Shown here piece after piece: positions 33,362 through 42,508 of a stretch of DNA of 57,827 nucleotides. The notes below the pieces were generated by a model, which was not told where the DNA came from, ran no database searches, and saw only the letters and a program-made list of their open reading frames with translations. The stretch's first letter is position 1; the number at the start of each line of letters is the position of its first letter. The translations under genes and the position numbers were made by a program. The stretch comes from Thermoplasmatota archaeon (GTDB taxonomy: Archaea > Thermoplasmatota > Penumbrarchaeia > Penumbrarchaeales > Penumbrarchaeaceae), in NCBI GenBank assembly GCA_025457865.1, contig JALOTP010000007.1:1-57827 (forward strand), given 5' to 3'.

Positions 33362-34582
33362 ATGGACTTCGACCATGCAGTGATCGGTGCGGGCGTCATC
33401 GGTGCAGCGAGCGCCTATCACCTCAAGCGTCTCGACCCTGGGTCCAGTGTCGTTCTCATCGATAGGGAGAAGAGGCCGGGGGCCGGGAATACCGCCAAGA
33501 GCGCTGCCCTTTACCGCAACATATTCTCATCAAGGACCAGCCAGCTCCTTGCCACCTCTACCATAAGGTACTTCCTCACCATTCCCGAAAAGCTGCAGAT
33601 AAGACCAACTGGCTACCTCTGGATGTTCTCAAAGGACCAGTGGGATGCTAGTAAGAATGCGCTATCGAACCTTGACCCGGTTAAGGACGAACTGGAGATG
33701 TGGGATCCCGAAAGGCTCCTTGATGCTCTCAAGATCAGGACCGATGGGAGCGGTCCCTTTCCAGGTGTCCATAAGGGACTTTTGGGCAGGCTCTGCGGCT
33801 CCCTTTCCGGGATGTCGGTCGCCGAGCATTACGTCGAGGAGTTCATGGCGCTTGGGGGTGAGGTGCTCCTGGAAAAGGAAGTGAAGGGTTTCGAGCTGAA
33901 GAATAAGGGTTCAAGGTTCGCTCCCTGGGACGAACAGGGCCTCAGGTCCATCACGCTATCCGACGGGAGCGAGCTATCTGGAGGGAAGTTCCTCTTCTGC
34001 TTGGGGGCCTGGACCCAGGAGGTCCTGGGAAGAATGGGGATATTCTCCGGCACCCTGCCGAAGAAGAGGCAGCTCTTCGGCATCAAGGTGGATGACCCCT
34101 CCCAGGTCCTTGAGGGCCTGGAACCGGGCAATGTCCCTGCCCTCATCCTGCCAGCTGCCGGCACCTATGTGAAGCCGCTGCTTGAAAGGAAACTGCTCAT
34201 CACAGGGCTCGCTGACGACCTCGGGCAGCCCTTCTCCATTGATGGGGACGGACCTGATATCGATTACTTCGAGAGGGCCATCGCCCCGGTCCTGTCCCAT
34301 TACTTCCCCCATCTCAAGGACTGGGAACTGAAGATGAAGTGGTCAGGGCATTATTCCTATCACCTGCCGGACAAGAACCCGGTGGTCGAGAACAAATCCA
34401 ACCTCCATTGGGCCGCAGGGACCTCCGGCTCAGGCATCATGAAGGCGGACGCTGTGGGCAGGGTCGCTGCATCCGGTCTGCTTGGCATCTCCGATGCAGA
34501 GCTTTTCGACGGTAACAGGATACCTACAAGGTCCCTATCATTGAGGCATAGGGACGTAACCGTCGAGAGCTTCGTCATCTGA
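33362..34582 (+). CDS. FAD-dependent oxidoreductase (DAO family)
   Basis: A 406-residue D-amino-acid-oxidase-like flavoprotein. The Rossmann dinucleotide motif GAGVIGAASAYHL is at about 8-20, followed by the acidic residue of VVLIDRE. The C-terminal FAD-binding stretch is WAAGTSGSGIMKADAVG. Relatives oxidise glycine, sarcosine, glycerol-3-phosphate or D-amino acids; the substrate is not evident. The ATG at 33362 is chosen for its GGAG seven bases upstream and because the family starts directly before the Rossmann fold. It stands apart from carB with its own upstream region, including TTCTAATAATC near 33318-33328. Confidence 0.86.
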   Translation: MDFDHAVIGAGVIGAASAYHLKRLDPGSSVVLIDREKRPGAGNTAKSAALYRNIFSSRTSQLLATSTIRYFLTIPEKLQIRPTGYLWMFSKDQWDASKNALSNLDPVKDELEMWDPERLLDALKIRTDGSGPFPGVHKGLLGRLCGSLSGMSVAEHYVEEFMALGGEVLLEKEVKGFELKNKGSRFAPWDEQGLRSITLSDGSELSGGKFLFCLGAWTQEVLGRMGIFSGTLPKKRQLFGIKVDDPSQVLEGLEPGNVPALILPAAGTYVKPLLERKLLITGLADDLGQPFSIDGDGPDIDYFERAIAPVLSHYFPHLKDWELKMKWSGHYSYHLPDKNPVVENKSNLHWAAGTSGSGIMKADAVGRVAASGLLGISDAELFDGNRIPTRSLSLRHRDVTVESFVI

Positions 34583-34697
34583 TCTAAGCAGATTTCAAGC
34601 AATGCTCAAAACATTTTAAGAACCTGATGTTGCATGATACTTTCGAGAGGCCGGCTGTAGGGTCCTTCCGAGACCCTTAACGGTCCCGAGGTAAAGC

Positions 34698-35729
34698 ATG
34701 TTCGGTCTTGGCGAGATCCTCCTGGGAAAGAAGAAGCTTGTGACCTATTCCCATCTGAAGAGCCTCCATTACTCTTACGATTGCCAGGGGCTGGTGGAGT
34801 CCATTGACGATGCACCGCAGAGCGTCCTGCCCTTCTCCCTTCAGTTCCTCAACGACCTTGCAACCCTGGGTTGGTCCGATAAGATCCTCAGCTCCGGTCT
34901 TAAGCAGAGACTGGCCAAGGTACTGGCATCTGATGACCGGGTCTCACATAAGGAGGCGGTGCTCCTGATATCGACCCTTGTCTCCCAGGGCAAGGGGAGA
35001 GAGCTTCTCGACGGTGACCTCTGCTTGGACCTGCTTACTATCCTGGAATGGGGGGACGAAGCCACAAGGACGCATCTCACCTACATCATCACCGATATGA
35101 TATCGCTGGGCTATTCATCTCTCCTCATCGAAAAGGGCGGTCTGGATGCCCTGATGGGGCAGTTAGGAACGGAGGAACCGTCGCTCCAGGTCCAGACATT
35201 GGCGGCCCTCCAGGCCTTAGCGTTATCGGGGAGCCAGGCCGCACTTGACAGGACCGAGGTCATGGACAGGGTCAAAGAGCTCCGGATGGTGGATGACCCG
35301 AATGTATGCCAATATGCGGATTCCTTCTACTACGCCCTGACCGGTTGGTCCGATAGGACCGGGCAGGACCAGGGCATCTATGGGGCCAAGACCTCGGATT
35401 ACGTATCGTTCACGGAATCGGAATCGGTCAAGAAGAAAGAGAGCGTGCTGAAGGACCGGAAGGAGGAGGAGAGATACGTGAGGCCTGCAAGGGCCGCTCC
35501 GAAGGTCAGGAAGGAGAGGGTGGGGAAGCTTCGGAGCGACGGGAGCAGGTTCGAACATGCGGATGTGAACGATACGGTCCTGGTCCTTGGCGCTCCCGAA
35601 ACGGATAGAACAGCAGATGGCAAAGCCGGGTCAGAGACGGTCGAAGAGGAGATCGTCATAAGACCTAAGAAGAAAGCGATAATCAACGAGGATGACGCTG
35701 TGAACGACGATTTCGAGATAGAGGCTTGA
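34698..35729 (+). CDS. HEAT/armadillo-like repeat protein with disordered tail
   Basis: A 343-residue cytosolic protein. Residues about 30-225 are paired amphipathic helices of the HEAT/ARM kind (for example LQVQTLAALQALALSGSQ), a protein-binding solenoid. Residues about 235-343 are charged and low-complexity, alternating basic and acidic runs, and probably disordered. No enzymatic motif is seen. A scaffold role is possible but the partner is unknown. GAGGT lies five bases before the ATG. A stem-loop terminator follows the stop. Confidence 0.7.
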   Translation: MFGLGEILLGKKKLVTYSHLKSLHYSYDCQGLVESIDDAPQSVLPFSLQFLNDLATLGWSDKILSSGLKQRLAKVLASDDRVSHKEAVLLISTLVSQGKGRELLDGDLCLDLLTILEWGDEATRTHLTYIITDMISLGYSSLLIEKGGLDALMGQLGTEEPSLQVQTLAALQALALSGSQAALDRTEVMDRVKELRMVDDPNVCQYADSFYYALTGWSDRTGQDQGIYGAKTSDYVSFTESESVKKKESVLKDRKEEERYVRPARAAPKVRKERVGKLRSDGSRFEHADVNDTVLVLGAPETDRTADGKAGSETVEEEIVIRPKKKAIINEDDAVNDDFEIEA

Positions 35730-35741
35730 ACCAAGTTTCAC

Positions 35742-35765
35742 TCTCAGTTCTAATTACTACTGAGA
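35742..35765 (+). terminator. Stem-loop after the HEAT-like gene
   Basis: TCTCAGT (35742-35748) pairs with ACTGAGA (35759-35765) across a ten-base loop, 13 bases past the stop codon, and is followed by an AT-rich stretch. Confidence 0.5.
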
Positions 35766-35775
35766 ATTAATTAAT

Positions 35776-35807
35776 AAAAAAAGGGGTGAACCTTTTCGGT
35801 CCACCCC
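35776..35807 (-). terminator. Hairpin and T-run terminator for the Ig-domain surface protein
   Basis: On the minus strand GGGGTGGACC pairs with GGTTCACCCC around a short GAAAA loop (one mismatch; 35807-35783), followed by seven T (35782-35776). It lies 24 bases past the stop codon of the 35831 gene. Confidence 0.75.
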
Positions 35808-35830
35808 CATTCTTCCTTGATCAGATACTA

Positions 35831-38536
35831 TCAGTTCACAGGCCCCTCGGGAACACCCAAGGGGATGTCGGAATCGTCCATCTCCTCAACCTGGTATTCC
35901 CTGGAGATATCTGGTTCTGGCTCCACCTCATCGGGAAGCTCCCCATCCTCGCCCACCGGGAGCTCCTCCTCGAACTTCGCTCCGCAGTCGGGGCATGCCT
36001 GCACATCGGGAGAGAGCATCCCACCGCATTCGGGGCACTCGAAGAGGTCGTTCTCGAACTCCGCCCCGCAATTCGAACATGCCGGGTCATCGGCGACCAC
36101 AACGTTGCCGCACTGCGGGCAGAGGAACTCTCCCTCAATATACTCTGGCTGATAGCCTCCGCCATAGGGTTCGCCCCTTGCGCGGGTCCCGAACACCGGC
36201 CCCCTCCTGGTATCCTCGGGCTCCTCCTTCTTGGAAAGGACAAGGGCCAGGATGATTACCACCGCTATCACCACTATCACGGCGATGACTATGAGGATGA
36301 TCATGGTCAGGTTGGTCTCTTTATCCTCCTTCGCCATCTCGAAGGCAGGGACGGTCGTAACCTTCTCCACCGCCACGGTCACTTCCTTGGAATAGGTCTT
36401 GTATCCGTCCACCTTGACCTTCATGGTCCATACGCCGGCACCCAGGGCCGGGCTCTCGAACTTGCCCTGCGCATTGTAGGTTCCGGCAACGGTCTGCGTC
36501 CCTTTTGTGAAGGTCACCTTGACCTTGACCGGGTCGAAGGGCTTCCCGTCCTCATCGTAGATGTATCCGGAGACCGTTCCAGTCGTCACAAGCTGCTTGG
36601 TCTGGAAGGTCCAGCTCTTCCCTATGAAGTACTTTTGGGAGGATATTGGCAGTATCTCGTCCTCCAATATCACGGAGAACCTCGTGTTGTAGGCAAGGTT
36701 CGATGCCGGTGTGAAGGTCGCAGTATAGTTCACGACGGAATAGTCCACCGTGCCGGTTATCGGGACCGACGAGCCCTGTGCATAGACCTTGAAGGTCGTT
36801 GTGTTAATGGTACTTGCGTTCATCGGTTCCGGGAACCGGGCCCATACTTTCACATTGATCGGCATCTTGTCAGCACTATCGGCCGGATAGAACTGGCTTA
36901 GGAATATCTCGACGAGCTGCACCTCAGTGAAAAGATTGGACGTTGTCTGCAGGGGGAACGGGTCAAGGTTCACATCCTTGACATCGACGGTGACGTAAAC
37001 GATATACTCCGTATCGTATTCAAGGGCCGAGAGCGGGGTCAGTATGACCTTTGTGTTCCCCTGGTCGAACGAATAGATGACGTCCGTCACGAGCCCGGTC
37101 TCGTTCTCCATCAGATAGATGGTAGAGGAGTTGACGGAGCTTGTCAGTACCGGCCTTGAGAAGGTCAGTGTTATGTCACCGGTAACTGGGAAACCCGGCT
37201 CGCCTGCTGGCGGGTCGAACGATACCGTGAAGGGGATCTCGCCCAGGACAAGGTCCTGTGTGTTCCACTGCTGCTCGATGATAACGAGGTCGGTCACAGC
37301 GGCCTCTAGATAACCCGTCAACGTGGCTGTGACATCAACGGTCACAGCGGGAACGAGTTCCAGACTGTATGCGCCCGATGATCCTGTAGCGGCCACAAGC
37401 GGTGCCTGTCCCGGTATATCGACGACGACCTGAGCCCCTATGGCCACTGTCCCATTGGGCAGGGTCACGGTCCCCTTGAGACCGCCCAAAGCGAGCTTGT
37501 TCAACGTTGCGTTCACAACGAGCGGATCGGGGGATATGTACTCGGCATTGACCGTTACGGTGCTCAACCAGAGCTTGCCGAAGGTAAGGGTGTAGCTTGC
37601 CGTCGCCAGGTCGTAGAATGAATAGTAGCCTTCGGCGTCGGTAACTGTACTGCCCACCTCTTCTGTGGCATCGGTTAGGACGACCTCTGCATCGGGTATA
37701 GGGTCCATCTCGTCGGTGGTGACCCATCCCTCTATGGAGGGTGGCTCATCGACGACGAAGAATACCTGGTCCATATTGTTACTGAGGTTCATGTCAATGT
37801 AATCCATCATGAACTTGGCCCTGTGCTCCCCTGAAGCGTTCGGGACCCAGGCCGTGCTGAACATGACCGAAAAAGAATCTCCCGGGCCTATGGGGGAGCT
37901 CATATTCGTCATTATCACCATGGTCTGGTCGTACTTCACGACGAATGGATCGATGGAGATCTGCTCTATCACCAGCTGCACATCGAGCTCGTCCTTGAAA
38001 TCCTCCACGTTCCCGGAGTAGAGGACCGTGCAGGTCGGTGTCAGCTCAGCGCCCAGGTCATAATGCTCATCTTCCACGAAGAGCTCGTTCGTTATGGAGA
38101 GGTCTATGACGTCCTCGACCTTCACCTCGCCCTCGAATGAGCTCGGGACCCCTTCCAGGGTGCCGGTCAATCTCAGGTTGTAGAGGCCTTCCTCCAGAAC
38201 GACGCTCGCTATCGAGAACCCATTACTGGCCCCAAGGGCCAGGTAGATGATCTTGGAAGCGTTCATGTCCATGACAACGTCGCCTGAGCCGGATTCGGTG
38301 ATGTTGATGTTGAAGCTCACGTCGCCTACGAACTCAACATCGCCAGTGTTCTGGATAACGACCGATATCCCATGCTCTCCGGATGCATACTCCCCGCCAG
38401 GCCCTTGCAGGCCGGTCAGGGTGAAGCCCACGACCTCGGCGGACATGGCCCTGGACGGCATAGCCATCAGGACCGCTGGTACCACCGCAGCGATCAGCAA
38501 TAAACCAACAAGCAGGAACCCGATTCTATTGTTCAT
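35831..38536 (-). CDS. Ig-like surface protein with TM and cytosolic double zinc ribbons
   Basis: 901 residues. A signal peptide (MNNRIGFLLVGLLLIAAVVP) leads to CARDB-like adhesion modules (about 35-300), carboxypeptidase-regulatory-like domains (about 305-455, for example GGLKGTVTLPNGTVAIGAQV), two Big_5-type Ig-like domains (about 460-680) and a third regulatory-like domain (GYIYDEDGKPFDPVKV). A transmembrane helix (about 775-800) follows. The cytosolic end has two ribbon pairs, CPQCG/CSNCG and CPECG/CPDCG (about 838-885), and an acidic tail. The start is set by GGAGGG eight bases before the ATG at 38536; the open frame upstream is ignored. A structural or sensing surface protein is likely; how the zinc ribbons act is unknown. 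Confidence 0.83.
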   Translation of the reverse strand: MNNRIGFLLVGLLLIAAVVPAVLMAMPSRAMSAEVVGFTLTGLQGPGGEYASGEHGISVVIQNTGDVEFVGDVSFNINITESGSGDVVMDMNASKIIYLALGASNGFSIASVVLEEGLYNLRLTGTLEGVPSSFEGEVKVEDVIDLSITNELFVEDEHYDLGAELTPTCTVLYSGNVEDFKDELDVQLVIEQISIDPFVVKYDQTMVIMTNMSSPIGPGDSFSVMFSTAWVPNASGEHRAKFMMDYIDMNLSNNMDQVFFVVDEPPSIEGWVTTDEMDPIPDAEVVLTDATEEVGSTVTDAEGYYSFYDLATASYTLTFGKLWLSTVTVNAEYISPDPLVVNATLNKLALGGLKGTVTLPNGTVAIGAQVVVDIPGQAPLVAATGSSGAYSLELVPAVTVDVTATLTGYLEAAVTDLVIIEQQWNTQDLVLGEIPFTVSFDPPAGEPGFPVTGDITLTFSRPVLTSSVNSSTIYLMENETGLVTDVIYSFDQGNTKVILTPLSALEYDTEYIVYVTVDVKDVNLDPFPLQTTSNLFTEVQLVEIFLSQFYPADSADKMPINVKVWARFPEPMNASTINTTTFKVYAQGSSVPITGTVDYSVVNYTATFTPASNLAYNTRFSVILEDEILPISSQKYFIGKSWTFQTKQLVTTGTVSGYIYDEDGKPFDPVKVKVTFTKGTQTVAGTYNAQGKFESPALGAGVWTMKVKVDGYKTYSKEVTVAVEKVTTVPAFEMAKEDKETNLTMIILIVIAVIVVIAVVIILALVLSKKEEPEDTRRGPVFGTRARGEPYGGGYQPEYIEGEFLCPQCGNVVVADDPACSNCGAEFENDLFECPECGGMLSPDVQACPDCGAKFEEELPVGEDGELPDEVEPEPDISREYQVEEMDDSDIPLGVPEGPVN

Positions 38537-38787
38537 GTATTGTTCCCTCCCGTAGAGGCTCGACTGGGTTATGCGCATGTCCCGTCCATACCCCACGGTC
38601 AGCCCTAGCCCATCGTTCGGGCGTAAGTGAATGCAAGTACGATTATTTATTTTATTCTCCACCCGAACAATATGCAGATATGGAATATTATGAGCTGACT
38701 TTTGCTGGGCCTGACCTGGCGTCCTGTCCGGGCCAAGGGAAGTGTTTTATCCGTCCATGCATCATCCCTGACATCCGGAGGTCATAT

Positions 38788-39441
38788 ATGCACAAGGTCG
38801 TGACAGTGGACATAGAGAGGGACCTGCTCGAAGCGAACCGGACACTGGCCATGGAGAACCATGGGTTGCTCAAGAGCAAGGGGGTCCGCTCCTTTGACCT
38901 GATGGGGTCGGTCGGGTCTGGAAAGACCCTTCTCATACAACGGCTCTCCGAGAGGGCCTTGTCCAGAGGCCTCAGGGTAGGGGCTATCACTGGCGATGTC
39001 ACTGGAGACGACGATATGAGGCGGCTCTCTGTCCTCGGGATTCCCATATCCAATCTGAACACGGGGAAGGAATGCCACCTGGACGCTCATCTGGTAGAAC
39101 ATGCTCTGGAAGAGCTCCCATTGGAAGAGCTGGATGTGCTCTTCATAGAGAACGTCGGGAACCTGGTGTGCCCCGCCGATTTCCCACTGGGTGCGGACAA
39201 GAGGGTGGTCGTCATATCCGTTACCGAGGGTGACGATATGGTCAGAAAGCACCCTATGATATTCAGGGAATCGGACGTCATAGTCATCAACAAGTCCGAC
39301 CTGGCCTCTCTGATGGAGGTGGACACGGCCGCTCTGGAGGCCGATGCCCGCAGGGTCCGCCCGGATGCAGATATCGTGGTCACGGATGCAAAGCACAGGG
39401 TCGGGATCGACAAACTGGCCTCGGTACTGGGCCTCCCATGA
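38788..39441 (+). CDS. hypB: Hydrogenase nickel-incorporation GTPase HypB
   Basis: A 217-residue SIMIBI GTPase that delivers nickel to [NiFe]-hydrogenase with HypA. Walker A GSVGSGKT is near 37-44; ITGDVTGDDD, the metal-site region with Cys in GKECHLDAH, ENVGNLVCP and NKSDL are all present. The N-terminal nickel-storing histidine run of some bacteria is absent, as usual in archaea. GGAGGT lies five bases ahead of the ATG at 38788, so the longer open frame is rejected. It heads the hyp operon; hypF starts 18 bases after its stop. Confidence 0.96.
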   Translation: MHKVVTVDIERDLLEANRTLAMENHGLLKSKGVRSFDLMGSVGSGKTLLIQRLSERALSRGLRVGAITGDVTGDDDMRRLSVLGIPISNLNTGKECHLDAHLVEHALEELPLEELDVLFIENVGNLVCPADFPLGADKRVVVISVTEGDDMVRKHPMIFRESDVIVINKSDLASLMEVDTAALEADARRVRPDADIVVTDAKHRVGIDKLASVLGLP

Positions 39442-39459
39442 CCGTGCGAAGGGAGCGCC

Positions 39460-41799
39460 ATGTGGCTCACAGAGGTCCGGGGCGTTGTGCAGGGGGTCGG
39501 GTTCAGACCCTCGGTCAAAAGGGCGGCGGACCTGGTCCATGCCAGGGGCTTCGTCAGGAACGACGGCTCCCACGTCACCATAGCCACCGACAAGGACCCC
39601 ACCGGTCTCATGGAAGCCGTCAAGGCACAGCTCGGCCCCATAGCCAGGCTCGATAAGGTGATCGTTAGGGAAGCCACTTGGGGAGAGCTCGGCATCCCGG
39701 ATGCGGGCCCCTCCGGGTTCCTGATAGAGCCATCGGTCCAGGGAGAGAACGATTCCTCCCTTCCAATGGACACAGCCATTTGCGATAGATGCCTCTCGGA
39801 GATGATGGACAGCTCCGACCGAAGGTACAGGCACCCCTTCACCAATTGTACAGACTGCGGGGCCAGGTTCACCGTCATTGAGGACCTGCCCTTCGACAGG
39901 GAAAGGACGACGATGAGACACTTTCCCCCATGTCCCCTATGCTCCGAAGAATATTCGGACCTATCGAAGAGACGTTTCCATGCCCAGACCCTGTCCTGCC
40001 CTAAGGACGGCCCCCGATACCGCTTCCTGGACAGGGACCTGGTGGAGGCAGCGGGGGAACCATTCAGGATGGCATCTGAGAAATTGCTCCTCGGAGGCAT
40101 TGTTGCGGTCAAGGGGTGGGGCGGCATGCATCTGGTCTGCGACCCAGGACGCCTCAGGCGTTTCAGGGAGTGGTACAGGAGGCCGTTCAAACCCTTCGCG
40201 CTCATGGCAAGGGACCTCTCAACGGTAGAGGACGTAGCACATGTTGGGGATGTCGAAAGGGCCGCGCTCCTCTCTCCAGCACGCCCGATAGTGCTCCTGA
40301 GAAAAAGGGACCCATCCCCCGAGTGGGCTGCTGAGGTCCTTGAGCAGGCCTCACCGGGGCTCGATTCCGTAGGCCTCTACCTGCCGTACGCAGGCGTCCA
40401 TCACCTCCTGTTCGAGGCCCTCAAGGATGCGGGGAGCGATCTTCCCTGGCTACTTATGACGTCCGGAAACCCTCCGGGTGACCCGATGGCCCTGGAGCTC
40501 GAGGGTATTGTTCCCTTGAGGGCGGACGGTTATCTTGTGCACAACAGGCCCATAGCCGCAAGATGCGACGATTCGGTCCTGGTCCCATGTCCGCTCCCTG
40601 AGGGGACCTATATCTCCGGCAAGGCACCCTTCGGGCTCAGGACCTTCCCGATCCGACGTTCCAGAGGACTGGTCCCCGACCCACTTCCGATGCCCCATGA
40701 TAAAAGGGTCGTTTCACTGGGGGCCGAAAGGAATGTCGCCCTCACCGTCACAAGGGATGGGACATCCTTCACAAGCCAGTACATAGGGAATCCCTCTAAA
40801 CCCCTGGTCCTTGATTTCGCAAGGGAGACCGCATCAAGGATGATGGACCTGTTCGGCATCAAAGGCATAGATGCGGTTGGGGCAGACCTCCATCCGAGGT
40901 ACGTGACCTCTAGGTGGGCGTCCGAGCTCTCGGAGACCCATGGGGTCCCCCTCATCAGGGTCCAGCATCATCACGCCCATTCAGCATCGCTCCTGGTGGA
41001 CTCCGGGCTCGAGGAAATGGGAGCCGTCGTCGTTGACGGTGTCGGATTCGGCGATGACGGGACCCCTTGGGGCGCTGAGGCCCTTTCGGTGGACCTGGAC
41101 TCCTGCAGGAGGATAGGCCACCTGGAGCCCTTCGGGCTCCCCGGAGGGGATGCCGCCGTATACCATCCGGAAAGGATAGCTTTCTGGCTTACGAAGGCCT
41201 CGGGGCATGAGATGGACATAGGGTCCCCCGAGGCGGAGAAGGTCCTGACCGCAATGATGGGCAGGGTCGAGATGACCACATCCCTGGGAAGGCTATTGGA
41301 CGCTCTCTCAGCATTGTTCCTCGGTGTCACTTGGAGATCTTACGATGGCGAGCCAGCCATGAGGCTCGAGAGGCTACTTGCCTCAACAAAGATGCCGGAT
41401 AGGGAACTGTTCACGGCAGAGGTCCGGTCGGGAACGGTGCCTGTCCTCTCCCGATGGAAGACGCTTGTGGAGGAGGTTGAGGCCCTTCTAGGCGGGACCT
41501 TACGCCCCGGGGTCCAGATGGCGCCCGGAAGGGCCGCCGACCTCTGCATGGGTCTTGTCGAAGCGGTCATAGATGACCTGGTGGTCCTGGCGGGAGATGG
41601 GGCACCTGTCGCCCCCGGTCATCGCGGGTCCATACCCGTTGGGCTCTCCGGGGGGGTTGCATACGACCTGCCTGTGGTCAGGGCCTTCCATGGTGCCTGC
41701 ATCAGGCACGGCCTGACCCCCGTACTGCATTCAAGGGTCCCACCCGGTGACGGGGGGATATCCGTGGGCCAGGCCGCGGTGGCCGGAAGACGGCTCTGA
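39460..41799 (+). CDS. hypF: Carbamoyltransferase HypF
   Basis: 779 residues. HypF makes the cyanide ligands of the [NiFe] centre from carbamoyl phosphate. The domain order is standard: acylphosphatase (1-85, GVVQGVGFRPS), two zinc fingers (CDRC/CTDC and CPLC/CPKD region, about 108-180), YrdC-like (about 185-370) and a Kae1-like domain with VQHHHAHSAS (near 505) and GLSGGVAYD (near 728). The start follows GGGAG in the 18-base gap after hypB. It depends on carbamoyl phosphate, made by the CarAB encoded 6 kb upstream. A gap of 62 bases separates it from hypC. Confidence 0.96.
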   Translation: MWLTEVRGVVQGVGFRPSVKRAADLVHARGFVRNDGSHVTIATDKDPTGLMEAVKAQLGPIARLDKVIVREATWGELGIPDAGPSGFLIEPSVQGENDSSLPMDTAICDRCLSEMMDSSDRRYRHPFTNCTDCGARFTVIEDLPFDRERTTMRHFPPCPLCSEEYSDLSKRRFHAQTLSCPKDGPRYRFLDRDLVEAAGEPFRMASEKLLLGGIVAVKGWGGMHLVCDPGRLRRFREWYRRPFKPFALMARDLSTVEDVAHVGDVERAALLSPARPIVLLRKRDPSPEWAAEVLEQASPGLDSVGLYLPYAGVHHLLFEALKDAGSDLPWLLMTSGNPPGDPMALELEGIVPLRADGYLVHNRPIAARCDDSVLVPCPLPEGTYISGKAPFGLRTFPIRRSRGLVPDPLPMPHDKRVVSLGAERNVALTVTRDGTSFTSQYIGNPSKPLVLDFARETASRMMDLFGIKGIDAVGADLHPRYVTSRWASELSETHGVPLIRVQHHHAHSASLLVDSGLEEMGAVVVDGVGFGDDGTPWGAEALSVDLDSCRRIGHLEPFGLPGGDAAVYHPERIAFWLTKASGHEMDIGSPEAEKVLTAMMGRVEMTTSLGRLLDALSALFLGVTWRSYDGEPAMRLERLLASTKMPDRELFTAEVRSGTVPVLSRWKTLVEEVEALLGGTLRPGVQMAPGRAADLCMGLVEAVIDDLVVLAGDGAPVAPGHRGSIPVGLSGGVAYDLPVVRAFHGACIRHGLTPVLHSRVPPGDGGISVGQAAVAGRRL

Positions 41800-41861
41800 T
41801 GGGGACAATGTCACCCCTTAAGCCAAAAGACTGATAAATGAGCCCACTTGTCGCCCCTTCC

Positions 41862-42101
41862 ATGTGTCTTGCCATACCCGGCAGGGTCCTCAGCATTGAC
41901 GGCGACAGGAAGGCCCTCGTCGATTTCGGCGGGACAAGGAGGCTGGCCGACATCACCTTCGTCAATGCGAAGGTGGGGGACTATGTCATAGTGCATGCCG
42001 GCTTCGCACTGCAGGTCCTTGATGAGGATGCGGCCAGGGAGACCCTTGACCTCTGGAAGGAGGCTCTGGAGATGACCGGGATGGAAGACGGGAGCGCCTG
42101 A
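41862..42101 (+). CDS. hypC: Hydrogenase assembly chaperone HypC
   Basis: A 79-residue HypC/HupF chaperone that carries the Fe(CN)2CO unit with HypD and docks to the hydrogenase large subunit. It begins MCLAIPGRV; the essential Cys2 fixes the start at 41862 and excludes the in-frame ATG at 41838. The OB-like core GDYVIVHAGFALQVLDEDAA is typical. Its stop overlaps the ribosome binding site of hypA. Confidence 0.96.
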   Translation: MCLAIPGRVLSIDGDRKALVDFGGTRRLADITFVNAKVGDYVIVHAGFALQVLDEDAARETLDLWKEALEMTGMEDGSA

Positions 42102-42112
42102 GGTGCATCACC

Positions 42113-42508
42113 TTGCACGAGCTCCAGATGGCCGGGGAACTGATGGGGGCCGTCCTGTCCAGCATCGAGGGGAGGACCGACATCTCCCGTGTCGAAGAGG
42201 TCAATGTGACCATAGGCAGGCTCTCCATGCTCGGGGAGGAGCAGCTCCGGTTCTGCTGGGAGGCCATAATAGAGGAGGAGCCGCTGCTCAAGGGGTCTCT
42301 CCTCGTCATCGCACATGAGGAAGGGAGGGTGAGATGCCGCTCATGCGGATTCGAGGGCCCCATCGATATGACAGAGGACCCTCTGCTCCATCCCATGCTC
42401 CCTGTATTTGCCTGCCCGAAATGCAGTTGTGGTGTGGATATTACCAGTGGCAGGTCGATCCATGTCAATAATATCAAGGCATTATCGGCCGAGGGGGCGG
42501 GGGAATGA
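42113..42508 (+). CDS. hypA: Hydrogenase nickel chaperone HypA
   Basis: A 131-residue HypA. The start is a TTG at 42113, supported by GAGGTG seven bases upstream and by the family rule that His2 (M-H-E-L) binds nickel. The zinc domain has CRSCG (near 75) and CPKCSC (near 102), slightly unusual in having an extra cysteine. Its last bases overlap the hypD start (ATGA). It works with HypB upstream. Confidence 0.94.
   Translation: MHELQMAGELMGAVLSSIEGRTDISRVEEVNVTIGRLSMLGEEQLRFCWEAIIEEEPLLKGSLLVIAHEEGRVRCRSCGFEGPIDMTEDPLLHPMLPVFACPKCSCGVDITSGRSIHVNNIKALSAEGAGE

Noticed and set aside
35786..36901. 371-residue plus-strand frame opposite the Ig-domain surface protein
   Set aside because: No ribosome binding site, no domains, H/L/G-rich composition. 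It overlaps the minus-strand terminator and zinc-ribbon coding region.
38782..40205. Minus-strand frames of 372-379 residues across hypB and hypF
   Set aside because: Antisense to two firmly identified genes, with no motifs.
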